From Rhodanobacter sp. Root480 (lineage in GTDB: Bacteria > Pseudomonadota > Gammaproteobacteria > Xanthomonadales > Rhodanobacteraceae): a stretch of 64,000 nucleotides of DNA. Position numbers and translations under genes: made by a program. Within the stretch, counting starts at the first letter, position 1; each line of letters starts with the position of its first letter. Under the pieces are notes generated by a model that was not told where the DNA came from, ran no database searches, and saw only the letters and a list, made by a program, of their open reading frames with translations. The stretch lies in the NCBI RefSeq assembly GCF_001426645.1, contig NZ_LMEX01000002.1:516322-580321 (forward strand). The letters are read 5' to 3'. This document shows positions 44,623-52,057 of the stretch, in pieces.

Positions 44623-45513
44623 TCATTTTTTGGAACGCGTGTTCCCACCGAGTGTCGAACCATTGCGCGTCTGCGTGCTGGTGGCGAATGCGTAGGAGAT
44701 CACCAGCGCCTGCGCCAGACACATCGATGCGGACAGCGAACGGAACGCACGGATCTCCGCCTCGCGCACCTGCAACACCACCGTCGCCGGCTTCGCCACC
44801 GGGCTGACCAGGCTGTCGCTGATCGACAGCACACGGCAACGCTGGGCGGTGGCCGCATCGATCAATTGCACGGCCTCCTCCGCGTACGGGTGATAGCTCA
44901 CCGCAATCAGCAGGTCGCGTTTCGAGATGGCGTGCACCTGCTGCCGGGTCATGCCGCCGATGCTGTCGATGAACACGGTTTTCTTGTCGACCTGGTGCAA
45001 CGAATAGGCAAGGTAGGCGGCCACCGGAAACGCGCGACGAAAGCCGGCCACGTAAATCGTCTCGGCCTCACGGATCAGCTTGACGGCGGCGGCCAGGTTT
45101 TTCTTGCCGATCGCATCGCCCAGGTTCTGCAGCGCCAGTACGTTGCCCTGCACGAATTCCGCCAGCACTTGCGCCGGGTCTCCTACCAGTTTGCTGTCCA
45201 CGCTCTGGCTGAATTGGCGCACGCGCTCGCCATAACCCAGCGACGCATTGCCCGAGAGCAGACCGTCACGGAACAGGCGCTGCATCTGCGTGGCGCCCTC
45301 GAAACCGAAGGACTTGGCAAACCGCACGATCGCCGAGGGCTGCACGCCGCAACGCGCGGCCAGCACCGCCAGCGTTTCCAGCGCCACCGCGTTGGGTTCA
45401 TCCAGGACATAGCGGGCGATCTGCTGCAGCCGCTTGCTGAGCCCTTCGTAGCGCTCGAGGATGGCAGCGCGCAACTCGTCGGCGTTGGTCGGGGGTACGT
45501 CCACTTCAACCAT
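44623..45513 (-). CDS. iolR: RpiR-family regulator, candidate inositol repressor IolR
   Basis: A 296-residue transcription factor. The N-terminal RpiR helix-turn-helix domain (about 10-85: LAVLAARCGVQPSAIVRFAK, SFGFEGATQMQRLFRD) precedes a SIS sugar-phosphate-binding domain (about 125-265: IYVAGFRRAFPVAAYLAYSL, KRDLLIAVSYHPYAEEAVQL). RpiR-type IolR proteins repress inositol genes in rhizobia, probably sensing a phosphorylated pathway intermediate. It lies between iolC (same strand) and iolG (divergent), the usual place for such a regulator. ATG 45513 has a strong GGAAGGA site. The name is assigned by family and context. Confidence 0.88.
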   Translation of the reverse strand: MVEVDVPPTNADELRAAILERYEGLSKRLQQIARYVLDEPNAVALETLAVLAARCGVQPSAIVRFAKSFGFEGATQMQRLFRDGLLSGNASLGYGERVRQFSQSVDSKLVGDPAQVLAEFVQGNVLALQNLGDAIGKKNLAAAVKLIREAETIYVAGFRRAFPVAAYLAYSLHQVDKKTVFIDSIGGMTRQQVHAISKRDLLIAVSYHPYAEEAVQLIDAATAQRCRVLSISDSLVSPVAKPATVVLQVREAEIRAFRSLSASMCLAQALVISYAFATSTQTRNGSTLGGNTRSKK

Positions 45514-45659
45514 GATTTCCTTCCTCCCTAAATGCGACGTGCATCCAGGCTGGACGCGCATATTGAAAAAAAATACATCTTCCCAGAAATTCTATTACAC
45601 TCGCAAACGGAACATACATTCTATTATCGCGCAACCCGATTTTCGGGGGGAGTGTACTC
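45514..45659. promoter_or_regulatory. Divergent iolR-iolG control region
   Basis: An AT-rich 146-bp gap. GGAA-CATACA-TTCT at 45609-45622 is one base from GGAA-N6-TTCC. ATTCTATTA occurs twice, at 45589-45597 and 45618-45626, 29 bp apart and on the same face of the helix (about three turns). These are candidate binding sites for the divergently encoded regulator. Confidence 0.5.
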
Positions 45660-46664
45660 TTGGACCGGATCGACATCGCACTGATCGGAGCTGGCCGCAT
45701 GGGTCAGATCCACGGCGGAAACGCCGCCCGCCACCCCCGGCTCCGCCTCAAGTACATCGTCGATCCGCGACCGGCCGCAAGCGCGTTCGCCGCGCAGTAT
45801 GACGCCAGGTTGGTGACGCTTGAACAAGCGCTGGCGGATCCCGCCGTGGGCGGCGTGCTGGTGTGCAGCACCACCGATCTGCACCTGGAACATGCACTGG
45901 CGGCAGTCGGCGCGGGCAAGGCCGTGTTCTGCGAAAAGCCGATCGACCTGGACCTGGACAAGGTACGCGCTGCGCAACCGCGTTTCGACGGTGCGCGTTT
46001 CCTGCTCGGCTTCAACCGTCGGTTCGACCCGCAGTTCATACGCCTCAAGCAGCAACTGGATGCGGGCACGGTAGGCCAGCTGGAGTCGCTGCATCTGGTG
46101 AACCACGATCCCGCCGCGCCGCCACCGGGTTTCGTGCCCACCAGCGGTGGCCTGTTCAAGGACTTCACCATCCATGACCTGGACATGGCGCGCTGGCTGA
46201 TGGGCGAGGAACCGGTACAGGTATTCGCCACGGCCAGTTGCCTGGTGGACCCGGACATCGGCCGCGAGGGAGACGTCGACACTGCCCGCTGCGTCCTGAA
46301 GACCGCCAGCGGCCGTCTGTGCGTGATCTCGAACACGCGCCGCAGCGGCTATGGCTACGACCAGCGCATCGAAGCACTCGGCGCCCTCGGCATGATTTGC
46401 GCGGGCAACGTGGCCTGCGACACCGTGCATACGCTCACCGAAAACGGCACCGTCGGCGCGCCGATCATGCCGGCGTTTGCGCAACGCTATCGCGACGCCT
46501 ACCGCGACCAGATCGGCCATTTTGCCGACGTGGTGCACGGTCGCTCCGAACCTCTCATCGGTTACGCCGACGGCGTGGCCGCCCTGGTCCTGGCTGAGGC
46601 GTGCGGGTGGTCCGCGCGCCATCAGCAGGTCTTCAACCTCCCCAACGAGAATCCTCATGCATAA
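45660..46664 (+). CDS. iolG: Inositol 2-dehydrogenase, first copy
   Basis: GFO/IDH/MocA-family NAD-dependent dehydrogenase of 334 residues that oxidises myo-inositol to scyllo-inosose. The Rossmann motif ALIGAGRMGQIHGGN opens the protein; the catalytic Lys lies in VFCEKPIDLD, and FKDFTIHDLDMARWLMGEEP carries the Asp/His pair. It starts at TTG 45660, the only sensible start before the Rossmann fold, with a G-rich ribosome site about 10 bp upstream. The 3' end overlaps the next iolG copy by 8 bp. It diverges from iolR. Isomer preference (myo-, scyllo- or D-chiro-inositol) cannot be read from sequence. Confidence 0.93.
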   Translation: MDRIDIALIGAGRMGQIHGGNAARHPRLRLKYIVDPRPAASAFAAQYDARLVTLEQALADPAVGGVLVCSTTDLHLEHALAAVGAGKAVFCEKPIDLDLDKVRAAQPRFDGARFLLGFNRRFDPQFIRLKQQLDAGTVGQLESLHLVNHDPAAPPPGFVPTSGGLFKDFTIHDLDMARWLMGEEPVQVFATASCLVDPDIGREGDVDTARCVLKTASGRLCVISNTRRSGYGYDQRIEALGALGMICAGNVACDTVHTLTENGTVGAPIMPAFAQRYRDAYRDQIGHFADVVHGRSEPLIGYADGVAALVLAEACGWSARHQQVFNLPNENPHA

Positions 46665-47634
46665 AGTCGTGCTTATCGGTGCTGGCCGCATTGGCCATAT
46701 CCACGCGCGCAACGCCGCGCTGCATCCGCGCATCGAACTAGCCGGCGTGGTCGATGCGGTCGACGCTTCGGCCCAAGCGCTGGCCCGCGAATGGAATACC
46801 GCGGTAACGACGCTCGACGCGGCCATGGCCGACCCGACCGTCACCGGCGTGATCGTGGCCAGCTCTACCGACACGCACCTCGATTACAGCCTGCGCGCGG
46901 CTGCCGCCGGCAAGATGATCTTCTGCGAAAAGCCGATTGATCAGGATCTCGGCCGTGCCCGCACCGCCCATGCAGGCCTTTCGGGCGCCAACATGTTGCT
47001 GGCATTCAACCGACGTTTCGACCCCAATTTCCAGGCCTTGAAGGCCCGTCTGGACAGCGGCGCGGTCGGCGCGATCGAAACCCTCCAGATCACCTCCAAC
47101 GACCCTGCCCCACCGCCGCCTTCTTATATCGCCGTTTCCGGAGGCCTATTCAAGGACATGGCGATCCATGACTTCGACATGGCGCGCTGGCTGCTGGGCG
47201 AGGAGCCCGTGCTGGTCTACGCCACCGGCAGTTGCCTGGTAGACCCGGCCATCGGCGAACTGGGCGATGTCGACACCGCGCGGACCGTGCTGAGGACCGG
47301 CTCCGGCCGCCTGTGCGTCATCTCCAACAGCCGGCGCAGTGGCTTCGGTTATGACCAGCGGGTCGAGGCGTTCGCCTCCGCCGGCATGGTGCGCGCGGAC
47401 AACGTCAGCGAAAGCACTGTACAGCTCTGGAGCGAAAGCGGCATCGCGACCGACCGCTTTCAAAACTTCTTCCTCGACCGCTACGCAGAAGCCTATCGTT
47501 GTGAAATGGATCACTTTGCCGCGATGCTCGATGGCGCGCCCGCACAGGTTGGCTACGCCGACGGCGTGGCCGCACTGGCGTTGGCCGAGGCGGCGGATGA
47601 ATCCATGAGAACCGGAGCGCCGGTGCAGCTATGA
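46657..47634 (+). CDS. Inositol 2-dehydrogenase, second copy
   Basis: A tandem paralogue of the preceding gene, 325 residues, with the same order of motifs: VVLIGAGRIGHIHARN, IFCEKPIDQD, FNRRFDPNFQALK, FKDMAIHDFDMARWLLGEEP, and SCLVDPAIGELGDVDTA. The two proteins are similar along their whole length, so this looks like a tandem duplication that has since diverged. It may take scyllo-inositol or D-chiro-inositol, while the first takes myo-inositol. ATG 46657 overlaps the previous stop region. Its own stop overlaps the triosephosphate isomerase start (ATGA), so all three are one operon. Confidence 0.92.
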   Translation: MHKVVLIGAGRIGHIHARNAALHPRIELAGVVDAVDASAQALAREWNTAVTTLDAAMADPTVTGVIVASSTDTHLDYSLRAAAAGKMIFCEKPIDQDLGRARTAHAGLSGANMLLAFNRRFDPNFQALKARLDSGAVGAIETLQITSNDPAPPPPSYIAVSGGLFKDMAIHDFDMARWLLGEEPVLVYATGSCLVDPAIGELGDVDTARTVLRTGSGRLCVISNSRRSGFGYDQRVEAFASAGMVRADNVSESTVQLWSESGIATDRFQNFFLDRYAEAYRCEMDHFAAMLDGAPAQVGYADGVAALALAEAADESMRTGAPVQL

Positions 47635-48401
47635 AGCACACCATGCGCAGAAAAATTGTGGCCGGAAACTGGAAGATGTACGGCAGTCGCTCCATGGCTT
47701 CGGACCTCGCCGGCGCCATTGCCGCCAATATGCCGGCCGAAATCGATATCGCCGTGTTTCCCCCGCTTCCCTACATCGCTGGCCTGCGCGCGCAACTCTT
47801 CGGCTCGGGGCTGCAGTTCGGTGCGCAGGATCTCAGCGAGCGCGAAGGTCAGGGCGCTTTCACGGGCGACGTAAGCGCCGCGATGCTCGTGGATGTCGGT
47901 GCGAACTACGTATTGGTGGGCCACTCGGAGCGCCGCAAATACCACGGCGAAAGCAACGAATGCGTCGCACGAAAATTCGCTGCAGCGCGGGCGGCAGGGC
48001 TCACGCCCATCCTTTGTGTCGGTGAAACAAGGCAACAGCGAGACAGTGGCGAAACAGAGGCGATTATTGGCCAGCAACTGGATGCGGTATTGAAACTCAA
48101 CGGCATCGCGAGCTTCGACACAGCGTTGATCGGATACGAACCGGTCTGGGCGATAGGGTCCGGTGAGACGGCGACACCGCAGCAGGCGCAAGACGTTCAC
48201 GCGTTCATTCGTAGCAAACTCGAAAAGGAAGATATTTCAATTGCCCGTCGGACGCGGCTGCTTTATGGCGGCAGCGTCACCACATCCAACGTTGCAAAAT
48301 TACTTGCGCAAGCCGACATAGATGGCGGATTGGTTGGCGGCGCGGCACTGACTGCAATCGACTTCCTTGAAATTTGCGCCGCGGCGCAACAGACGCCATA
48401 G
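47631..48401 (+). CDS. tpiA: Triosephosphate isomerase within the inositol operon
   Basis: Glycolytic isomerase of 256 residues that converts dihydroxyacetone phosphate to glyceraldehyde-3-phosphate. Catalytic Lys and Asn lie in VAGNWKMYGS, His in VLVGHSERRKYHG, Glu and the flexible loop in YEPVWAIGSGETATPQQAQD; the phosphate loop is LLYGGSV ... GGLVGGAAL. The ATG at 47631 overlaps the stop of the second iolG (ATGA); ATG 47643 (MRRKIVAGN) is the homologous start of other TpiA proteins and could be the real one. Dihydroxyacetone phosphate is an end product of inositol breakdown, so the gene fits the pathway. A secG relic follows, as expected after a chromosomal tpiA. Confidence 0.95.
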   Translation: MKHTMRRKIVAGNWKMYGSRSMASDLAGAIAANMPAEIDIAVFPPLPYIAGLRAQLFGSGLQFGAQDLSEREGQGAFTGDVSAAMLVDVGANYVLVGHSERRKYHGESNECVARKFAAARAAGLTPILCVGETRQQRDSGETEAIIGQQLDAVLKLNGIASFDTALIGYEPVWAIGSGETATPQQAQDVHAFIRSKLEKEDISIARRTRLLYGGSVTTSNVAKLLAQADIDGGLVGGAALTAIDFLEICAAAQQTP

Positions 48402-48420
48402 GTTCCAAGACATCATTTTC

Positions 48421-48670
48421 GTGATTTTCAGTGTCTTCTACATTCTAGTCGCGGCGGCAATGACCGTTCTGATCCTGATGCAAAACGGGCAGGGCGAGGC
48501 CGGGTTCGGCGGGGGCGGGACGTTGACGGAGCCATCTGGCAAGCCTAGCCGAGGCCAATGCCGGTTCCGGTTCCGGCGGCGGCGCATCCGCTACCGTGTT
48601 TGGTGGGCGTGGCTCGGCAATGTTCATCGACCAGCATCGACAGGCGCCACCATCCAACACTACGAGCTGA
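48421..48670 (+). pseudogene. secG: Broken secG following tpiA
   Basis: GTG 48421 opens a SecG-like N-terminus, with FSVFYILVAAAMTVLILMQ as the first membrane helix and then NGQGEAGFGGGG. The frame is then lost. About 10 codons later another frame gives the SecG middle, AGSGSGGGASATVFGGRGSA, and ends in a short unrelated tail at the stop 48668-48670. The second membrane helix of SecG is missing. tpiA-secG is the normal gammaproteobacterial gene order, so this is a relic of that pair. A working secG must exist elsewhere if the strain is viable by the usual rules. Confidence 0.75.
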
Positions 48671-48768
48671 ATTTCAAAGAAGTGGTTCGCTTCATGGAGC
48701 AAAGTACATACGGTACCTGGTAGGAAGACACCCCCCGCTCCGTTGACCAGCCCCTGCTTGCCGTAAAG
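48671..48768. other. Short gap after the secG relic
   Basis: The frame that runs from 48650 to the TAG at 48721 encodes HYELNFKEVVRFMEQSTYGT, which may be the end of another lost gene; I cannot name it. No other feature is seen before the ssb terminator. Confidence 0.35.
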
Positions 48769-48796
48769 AAAAAGGCCATGAAAATCATGGCCTTTT
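48769..48796 (-). terminator. Intrinsic terminator of ssb
   Basis: AAAAAGGCCATGA, a 3-nt loop and TCATGGCCTTTT form a near-perfect stem 34 bp after the ssb stop. Minus-strand reading ends in TTTTTCTTT. It may also stop transcripts from the tpiA side. Confidence 0.88.
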
Positions 48797-48829
48797 GGTC
48801 ATACGCGACAATTTAACTGACGGTAGAAA

Positions 48830-49327
48830 TCAGAACGGAATTTCATCATCCGCGAAGCCGTTGTCGGCCGGTGGCGGTGAAGAGCGCGACGCGCCCTGGT
48901 CGTCGTTGCCGCGTGACTGGCCACCGTAATTGCCGCCACTCTGGCGCTGCCCGCCGCCCTGCGAGCGCGGCCCGCCGCTACCGCCGCCCTCATTGCCGCC
49001 CAGCATCTGCATCTCGCTGGCGATGATGTCGGTGCTGTAGCGCTCGACGCCGTCCTTGCCGGTGTACTTGTCGGTGCGCAGCGAACCTTCGATGTAGACC
49101 TGGCGGCCTTTCTTCAGGTAATCGCCGGCGATCTCGGCCAGGCGGCCGAACATCTTCACCCGGTGCCACTCGGTCTTCTCGACTTTCTCGCCGCTCTGCT
49201 TGTCGGTCCAGCTTTCCGACGTGGCGATGTTCAGGGTAGTGACCGCGGTGCCGCCGCCGGTGTGGCGCATTTCCGGATCCGCGCCGAGATTGCCGACCAG
49301 AATGACTTTGTTGATGCCACGTGCCAT
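48830..49327 (-). CDS. ssb: Single-stranded DNA-binding protein
   Basis: Cytoplasmic SSB of 165 residues needed for replication and repair. The OB fold occupies about 1-110 ([60 protein letters not shown]). A Gly/Gln/Ser-rich linker ([19 protein letters not shown]) follows, and the C-terminus is DDEIPF, the conserved tip that recruits partner proteins. It lies downstream of a YajR-like MFS gene on the same strand, with a repeat between them. Confidence 0.98.
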   Translation of the reverse strand: MARGINKVILVGNLGADPEMRHTGGGTAVTTLNIATSESWTDKQSGEKVEKTEWHRVKMFGRLAEIAGDYLKKGRQVYIEGSLRTDKYTGKDGVERYSTDIIASEMQMLGGNEGGGSGGPRSQGGGQRQSGGNYGGQSRGNDDQGASRSSPPPADNGFADDEIPF

Positions 49328-49490
49328 GGGATGTCCTCGGTGAGCCAGCCGTATATATAAGGATGATTACGGCCGGAGTGATGTAGCAGGCTGGCCATCA
49401 TAACTGCGCGCGGGCCGCTCAAGTAGTGCTCGATGACCCGCTTGCCGCCAGCCCTTGCCGGCACCTTTCGTGGGCGCCGAACCTCCGGCA

Positions 49491-49567
49491 TGTGGGAGCG
49501 GCTTCAGCCGCGATGCCCTTGCTTCAAGCCCAGGGACAGGAGCATCGCGACTGAAGCCGCTCCCACA
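49491..49567. repeat. Inverted-pair REP element
   Basis: TGTGGGAGCGGCTTCAGCCG (49491-49510) continues to CGATGC and is matched by the inverse GCATCGCGACTGAAGCCGCT ... CCCACA ending at 49567. This is the well-known GTGGGAGCGGCTTCAGCCGCGAT-like REP of pseudomonads and xanthomonads, here as an inverted doublet between ssb and the MFS gene. Confidence 0.9.
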
Positions 49568-49595
49568 GGGATTCCCGGCGTCTGTTCCCAGCCTG

Positions 49596-50810
49596 CTAGA
49601 TCGCGGGCACTTCGGCCGCGGCGGTCGCCCTGATGTCAGCGCCGATCCGGCGCGCGCCGGCCACCACCAGCGGTAGCCACAGCAAGGTCATGGCGGCGGC
49701 GCAGATGAAAATGCCGCTCGGCCCCAACCGGCCCAGCGCGATGCCGCCGAAGGTACCGCCGACAAACGCGCCGATGAACTGGCTGGTGGAATACGCGCCC
49801 ATGGCCGCACCACGCAAATGCGCCGGCGCCAACCGCGAAACCAGGCTGGGCAGCGCAGCCTCCAGCAGGTTGAACGCGGAGAAAAACACCGTGGCGGCCA
49901 CGCCGAACGCGATCAGGTGGTTGCCCGACAGCGCGAACCCCAGCAGCGCCAAGCCGATCGCCACCACGCACACCATCACGATGCGCAGGCTCTGCGCGAT
50001 CTCGCGCATGTGGCGCAGGCTGCCGCCCATCACCAGCGCCGCCACCACCATCACCGGCAGGTACAGCTCCCAGTGCCGGTTCACCGGCAGGTTCAAGGTG
50101 TTCGCCAGCAACAGCGGCAGGCCCACGAAACTGGCGGTCAGCAGTGCGTGCAGGAAGAACACCGAACCGTTCAGCACCATCATGCGGCTGTCGCGCAGCA
50201 TCACCAGCACATGGCCGAAACCGGCTGCGGCCGGCGCCTGCGCCCGTTCCGGCGTGGGCACGATCAGCCACAGCAGCGCCAGCGAGATCAGCGCCAGGAT
50301 CGAGGTGGCCGCAAACAGGCCCGGCAGGCCGTCGATGGCTTCCAGCGGCGGCCCCAGGATCAGCGCCAGCAGGAACGCCAACCCGATCGACACGCCGATG
50401 ATGCCCATCACCTTGCCGCGGTTTTCCTCGACGGTGAGGTCAGCCGCCAGCGCGATGCCGGCACCGGCCACCGCGCCCATGCCCTGCACCGCGCGACCGA
50501 TCACGATGCCGGTCAGCGTATGCGACATCGCCGCGATCAAACCGCCCAGCGCGAACAGCAGCAGCCCCAGGGTGATCGCCGGCTTGCGTCCGATCCGGTC
50601 AGACAACAAGCCCAGCGGAATCTGCAACAGCACCTGCCCCAATCCATACACACCCAGCGCCAGCCCGATCATGAAGCCGGTGGCTCCCGGCATCGTCTTC
50701 GCGTACAGCGAAAACACCGGCATGATCAAAAACAGGCCGAACAGGCGCAGGCTGATCACGCAGGCCAGGGTCAGGGCGCTGCGCCGTTCCAGGCGGGAGA
50801 GTTTGCTCAC
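49596..50810 (-). CDS. YajR-like MFS drug-efflux transporter
   Basis: A 12-TM major facilitator of 404 residues. The drug:H+ antiporter-1 motif GLLSDRIGRKPAITLG lies after TM2, and GRAVQGMGAVAGAGIALAAD forms motif B. SLRLFGLFLIMPVFSLYAKT at the start and ALPSLVSRLAPAHLRGAAMG near TM10 are close to E. coli YajR. The C-terminal YAM domain of YajR is absent. GTG 50810 (VSKLSRLERRSA) is the start nearest the first helix; no ATG is available. Its substrate is unknown. It diverges from the polyprenyl diphosphate synthase gene. Confidence 0.87.
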   Translation of the reverse strand: MSKLSRLERRSALTLACVISLRLFGLFLIMPVFSLYAKTMPGATGFMIGLALGVYGLGQVLLQIPLGLLSDRIGRKPAITLGLLLFALGGLIAAMSHTLTGIVIGRAVQGMGAVAGAGIALAADLTVEENRGKVMGIIGVSIGLAFLLALILGPPLEAIDGLPGLFAATSILALISLALLWLIVPTPERAQAPAAAGFGHVLVMLRDSRMMVLNGSVFFLHALLTASFVGLPLLLANTLNLPVNRHWELYLPVMVVAALVMGGSLRHMREIAQSLRIVMVCVVAIGLALLGFALSGNHLIAFGVAATVFFSAFNLLEAALPSLVSRLAPAHLRGAAMGAYSTSQFIGAFVGGTFGGIALGRLGPSGIFICAAAMTLLWLPLVVAGARRIGADIRATAAAEVPAI

Positions 50811-50972
50811 CGGGGTACCGATTTCGGGGAAGGCATGGGCGGCATTATAGAGTCGCGGCCGACGCCGCGGTTTGTGGCGACATGTCGCGGCCGCGCATGG
50901 TGTGCGCTGATCAGACCATACGGGTGGCCGCCCGGCCCTATAATCGAACCGATAGCCTCCTTGAATTTCCCC

Positions 50973-51974
50973 ATGACCTCGATGCCAGCCGACGCCAGCC
51001 GCCCCGCCGACTTTGCCCGGGTGCGCGATCTTGCCGCCACCGACATGCAACGCGTCGATGCGCTGATCCGCCACCGCCTTTCCTCCGACGTGGTGCTGAT
51101 CAACCAGATCGCCGACCACATCATTGCCGGCGGCGGCAAGCGCCTGCGCCCGATGCTGCACACGCTGGCTGCCGGCGCGGCCGGTTACACCGGCGATCAG
51201 CACGTGAAGCTGGCGGCGGTGATCGAGTTCATCCACACCTCCACCTTGCTGCACGACGACGTGGTGGACGAATCGGACCTGCGCCGCGGCCGCAAGACGG
51301 CCAACGCGCTGTGGGGCAACGCGGCCAGCGTGCTGGTGGGCGATTTCCTGTATTCGCGCTCGTTCCAGTTGATGGTGGAGCTGGACGACATGCGCATCAT
51401 GCGCATCCTGGCCGACACCACCAACACCATCGCCGAGGGCGAGGTGCTGCAGTTGCTCAACATCGGCAACGCCGACGTCAGCGAGGCGGCGTACCTGGCG
51501 GTGATCGAGCGCAAGACCGCGGTGCTGTTTGCCGCCGCCACCGAGCTTGGCGGCATCCTGGGCGGACTGCCGCAAGTGCAGGTGGACGCGCTGCGCCGCT
51601 ACGGCATGGAGCTGGGCTACGCGTTCCAGATCGCCGACGACCTGCTCGACTACGTCTCCAGCCCCGAAGCGCTGGGCAAGAACATCGGCGACGACCTGGC
51701 CGAAGGCAAGCCCACGCTGCCGGTGATCTACGCGCTGGAAAAAGCCAGCCCCGATCAGGCGCAGTCGCTGCGTCATGCGATCGAGCACGGCGGCCTGGAT
51801 TCGCTGGACCGGATCATCGCCTCGATCCGCAACTCCGGCGCGCTGGAGCGCACCCGCGAGCGTGCACTGGCCCATGCGCAGGCAGCCCGCGATGCCTTGG
51901 CCGCCCTGCCCGCTTCCGACTATCGCGACGCGCTGGCCACCCTCGCCGACTATTCGGTGCAGCGCACCTTCTGA
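50973..51974 (+). CDS. ispB: Octaprenyl (polyprenyl) diphosphate synthase
   Basis: Trans-prenyltransferase of 333 residues that makes the ubiquinone side chain. It carries the two Asp-rich motifs, LLHDDVVDESD (about 90) and FQIADDLLDYVS (about 220), with the GGGKRLRPML start block and GKNIGDDLAEGKPTLPVI. ATG 50973 was chosen at MTSMPADAS; upstream frame is open but runs antisense to the MFS gene. Chain length (C40 or other) is not fixed by sequence. Two ubiquinone hydroxylase genes lie about 1-3 kb downstream on the opposite strand. Confidence 0.93.
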   Translation: MTSMPADASRPADFARVRDLAATDMQRVDALIRHRLSSDVVLINQIADHIIAGGGKRLRPMLHTLAAGAAGYTGDQHVKLAAVIEFIHTSTLLHDDVVDESDLRRGRKTANALWGNAASVLVGDFLYSRSFQLMVELDDMRIMRILADTTNTIAEGEVLQLLNIGNADVSEAAYLAVIERKTAVLFAAATELGGILGGLPQVQVDALRRYGMELGYAFQIADDLLDYVSSPEALGKNIGDDLAEGKPTLPVIYALEKASPDQAQSLRHAIEHGGLDSLDRIIASIRNSGALERTRERALAHAQAARDALAALPASDYRDALATLADYSVQRTF

Positions 51975-51990
51975 GTCCGAGGCTTTTTTG

Positions 51991-52055
51991 CAGGAGCGGC
52001 TTCAGCCGCGATGCCCTTCGTCCATCTCGTCAGAAAGGCACCGCGACCGAATTCA
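51991..52055. repeat. Decayed REP element
   Basis: CAGGAGCGGCTTCAGCCGCG followed by ATGCCCTTCG matches the left arm of the element at 49491. The right arm survives only as GGCACCGCGACCGAATTCAC. It lies just after ispB. Confidence 0.75.
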
Positions 52056-52057
52056 CC

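Noticed and set aside
49596-51875. A 759-codon minus-strand frame that would make an N-terminally extended MFS protein.
   Set aside because: The extension is antisense to ispB and has no domain character; the family start is at about 50810.
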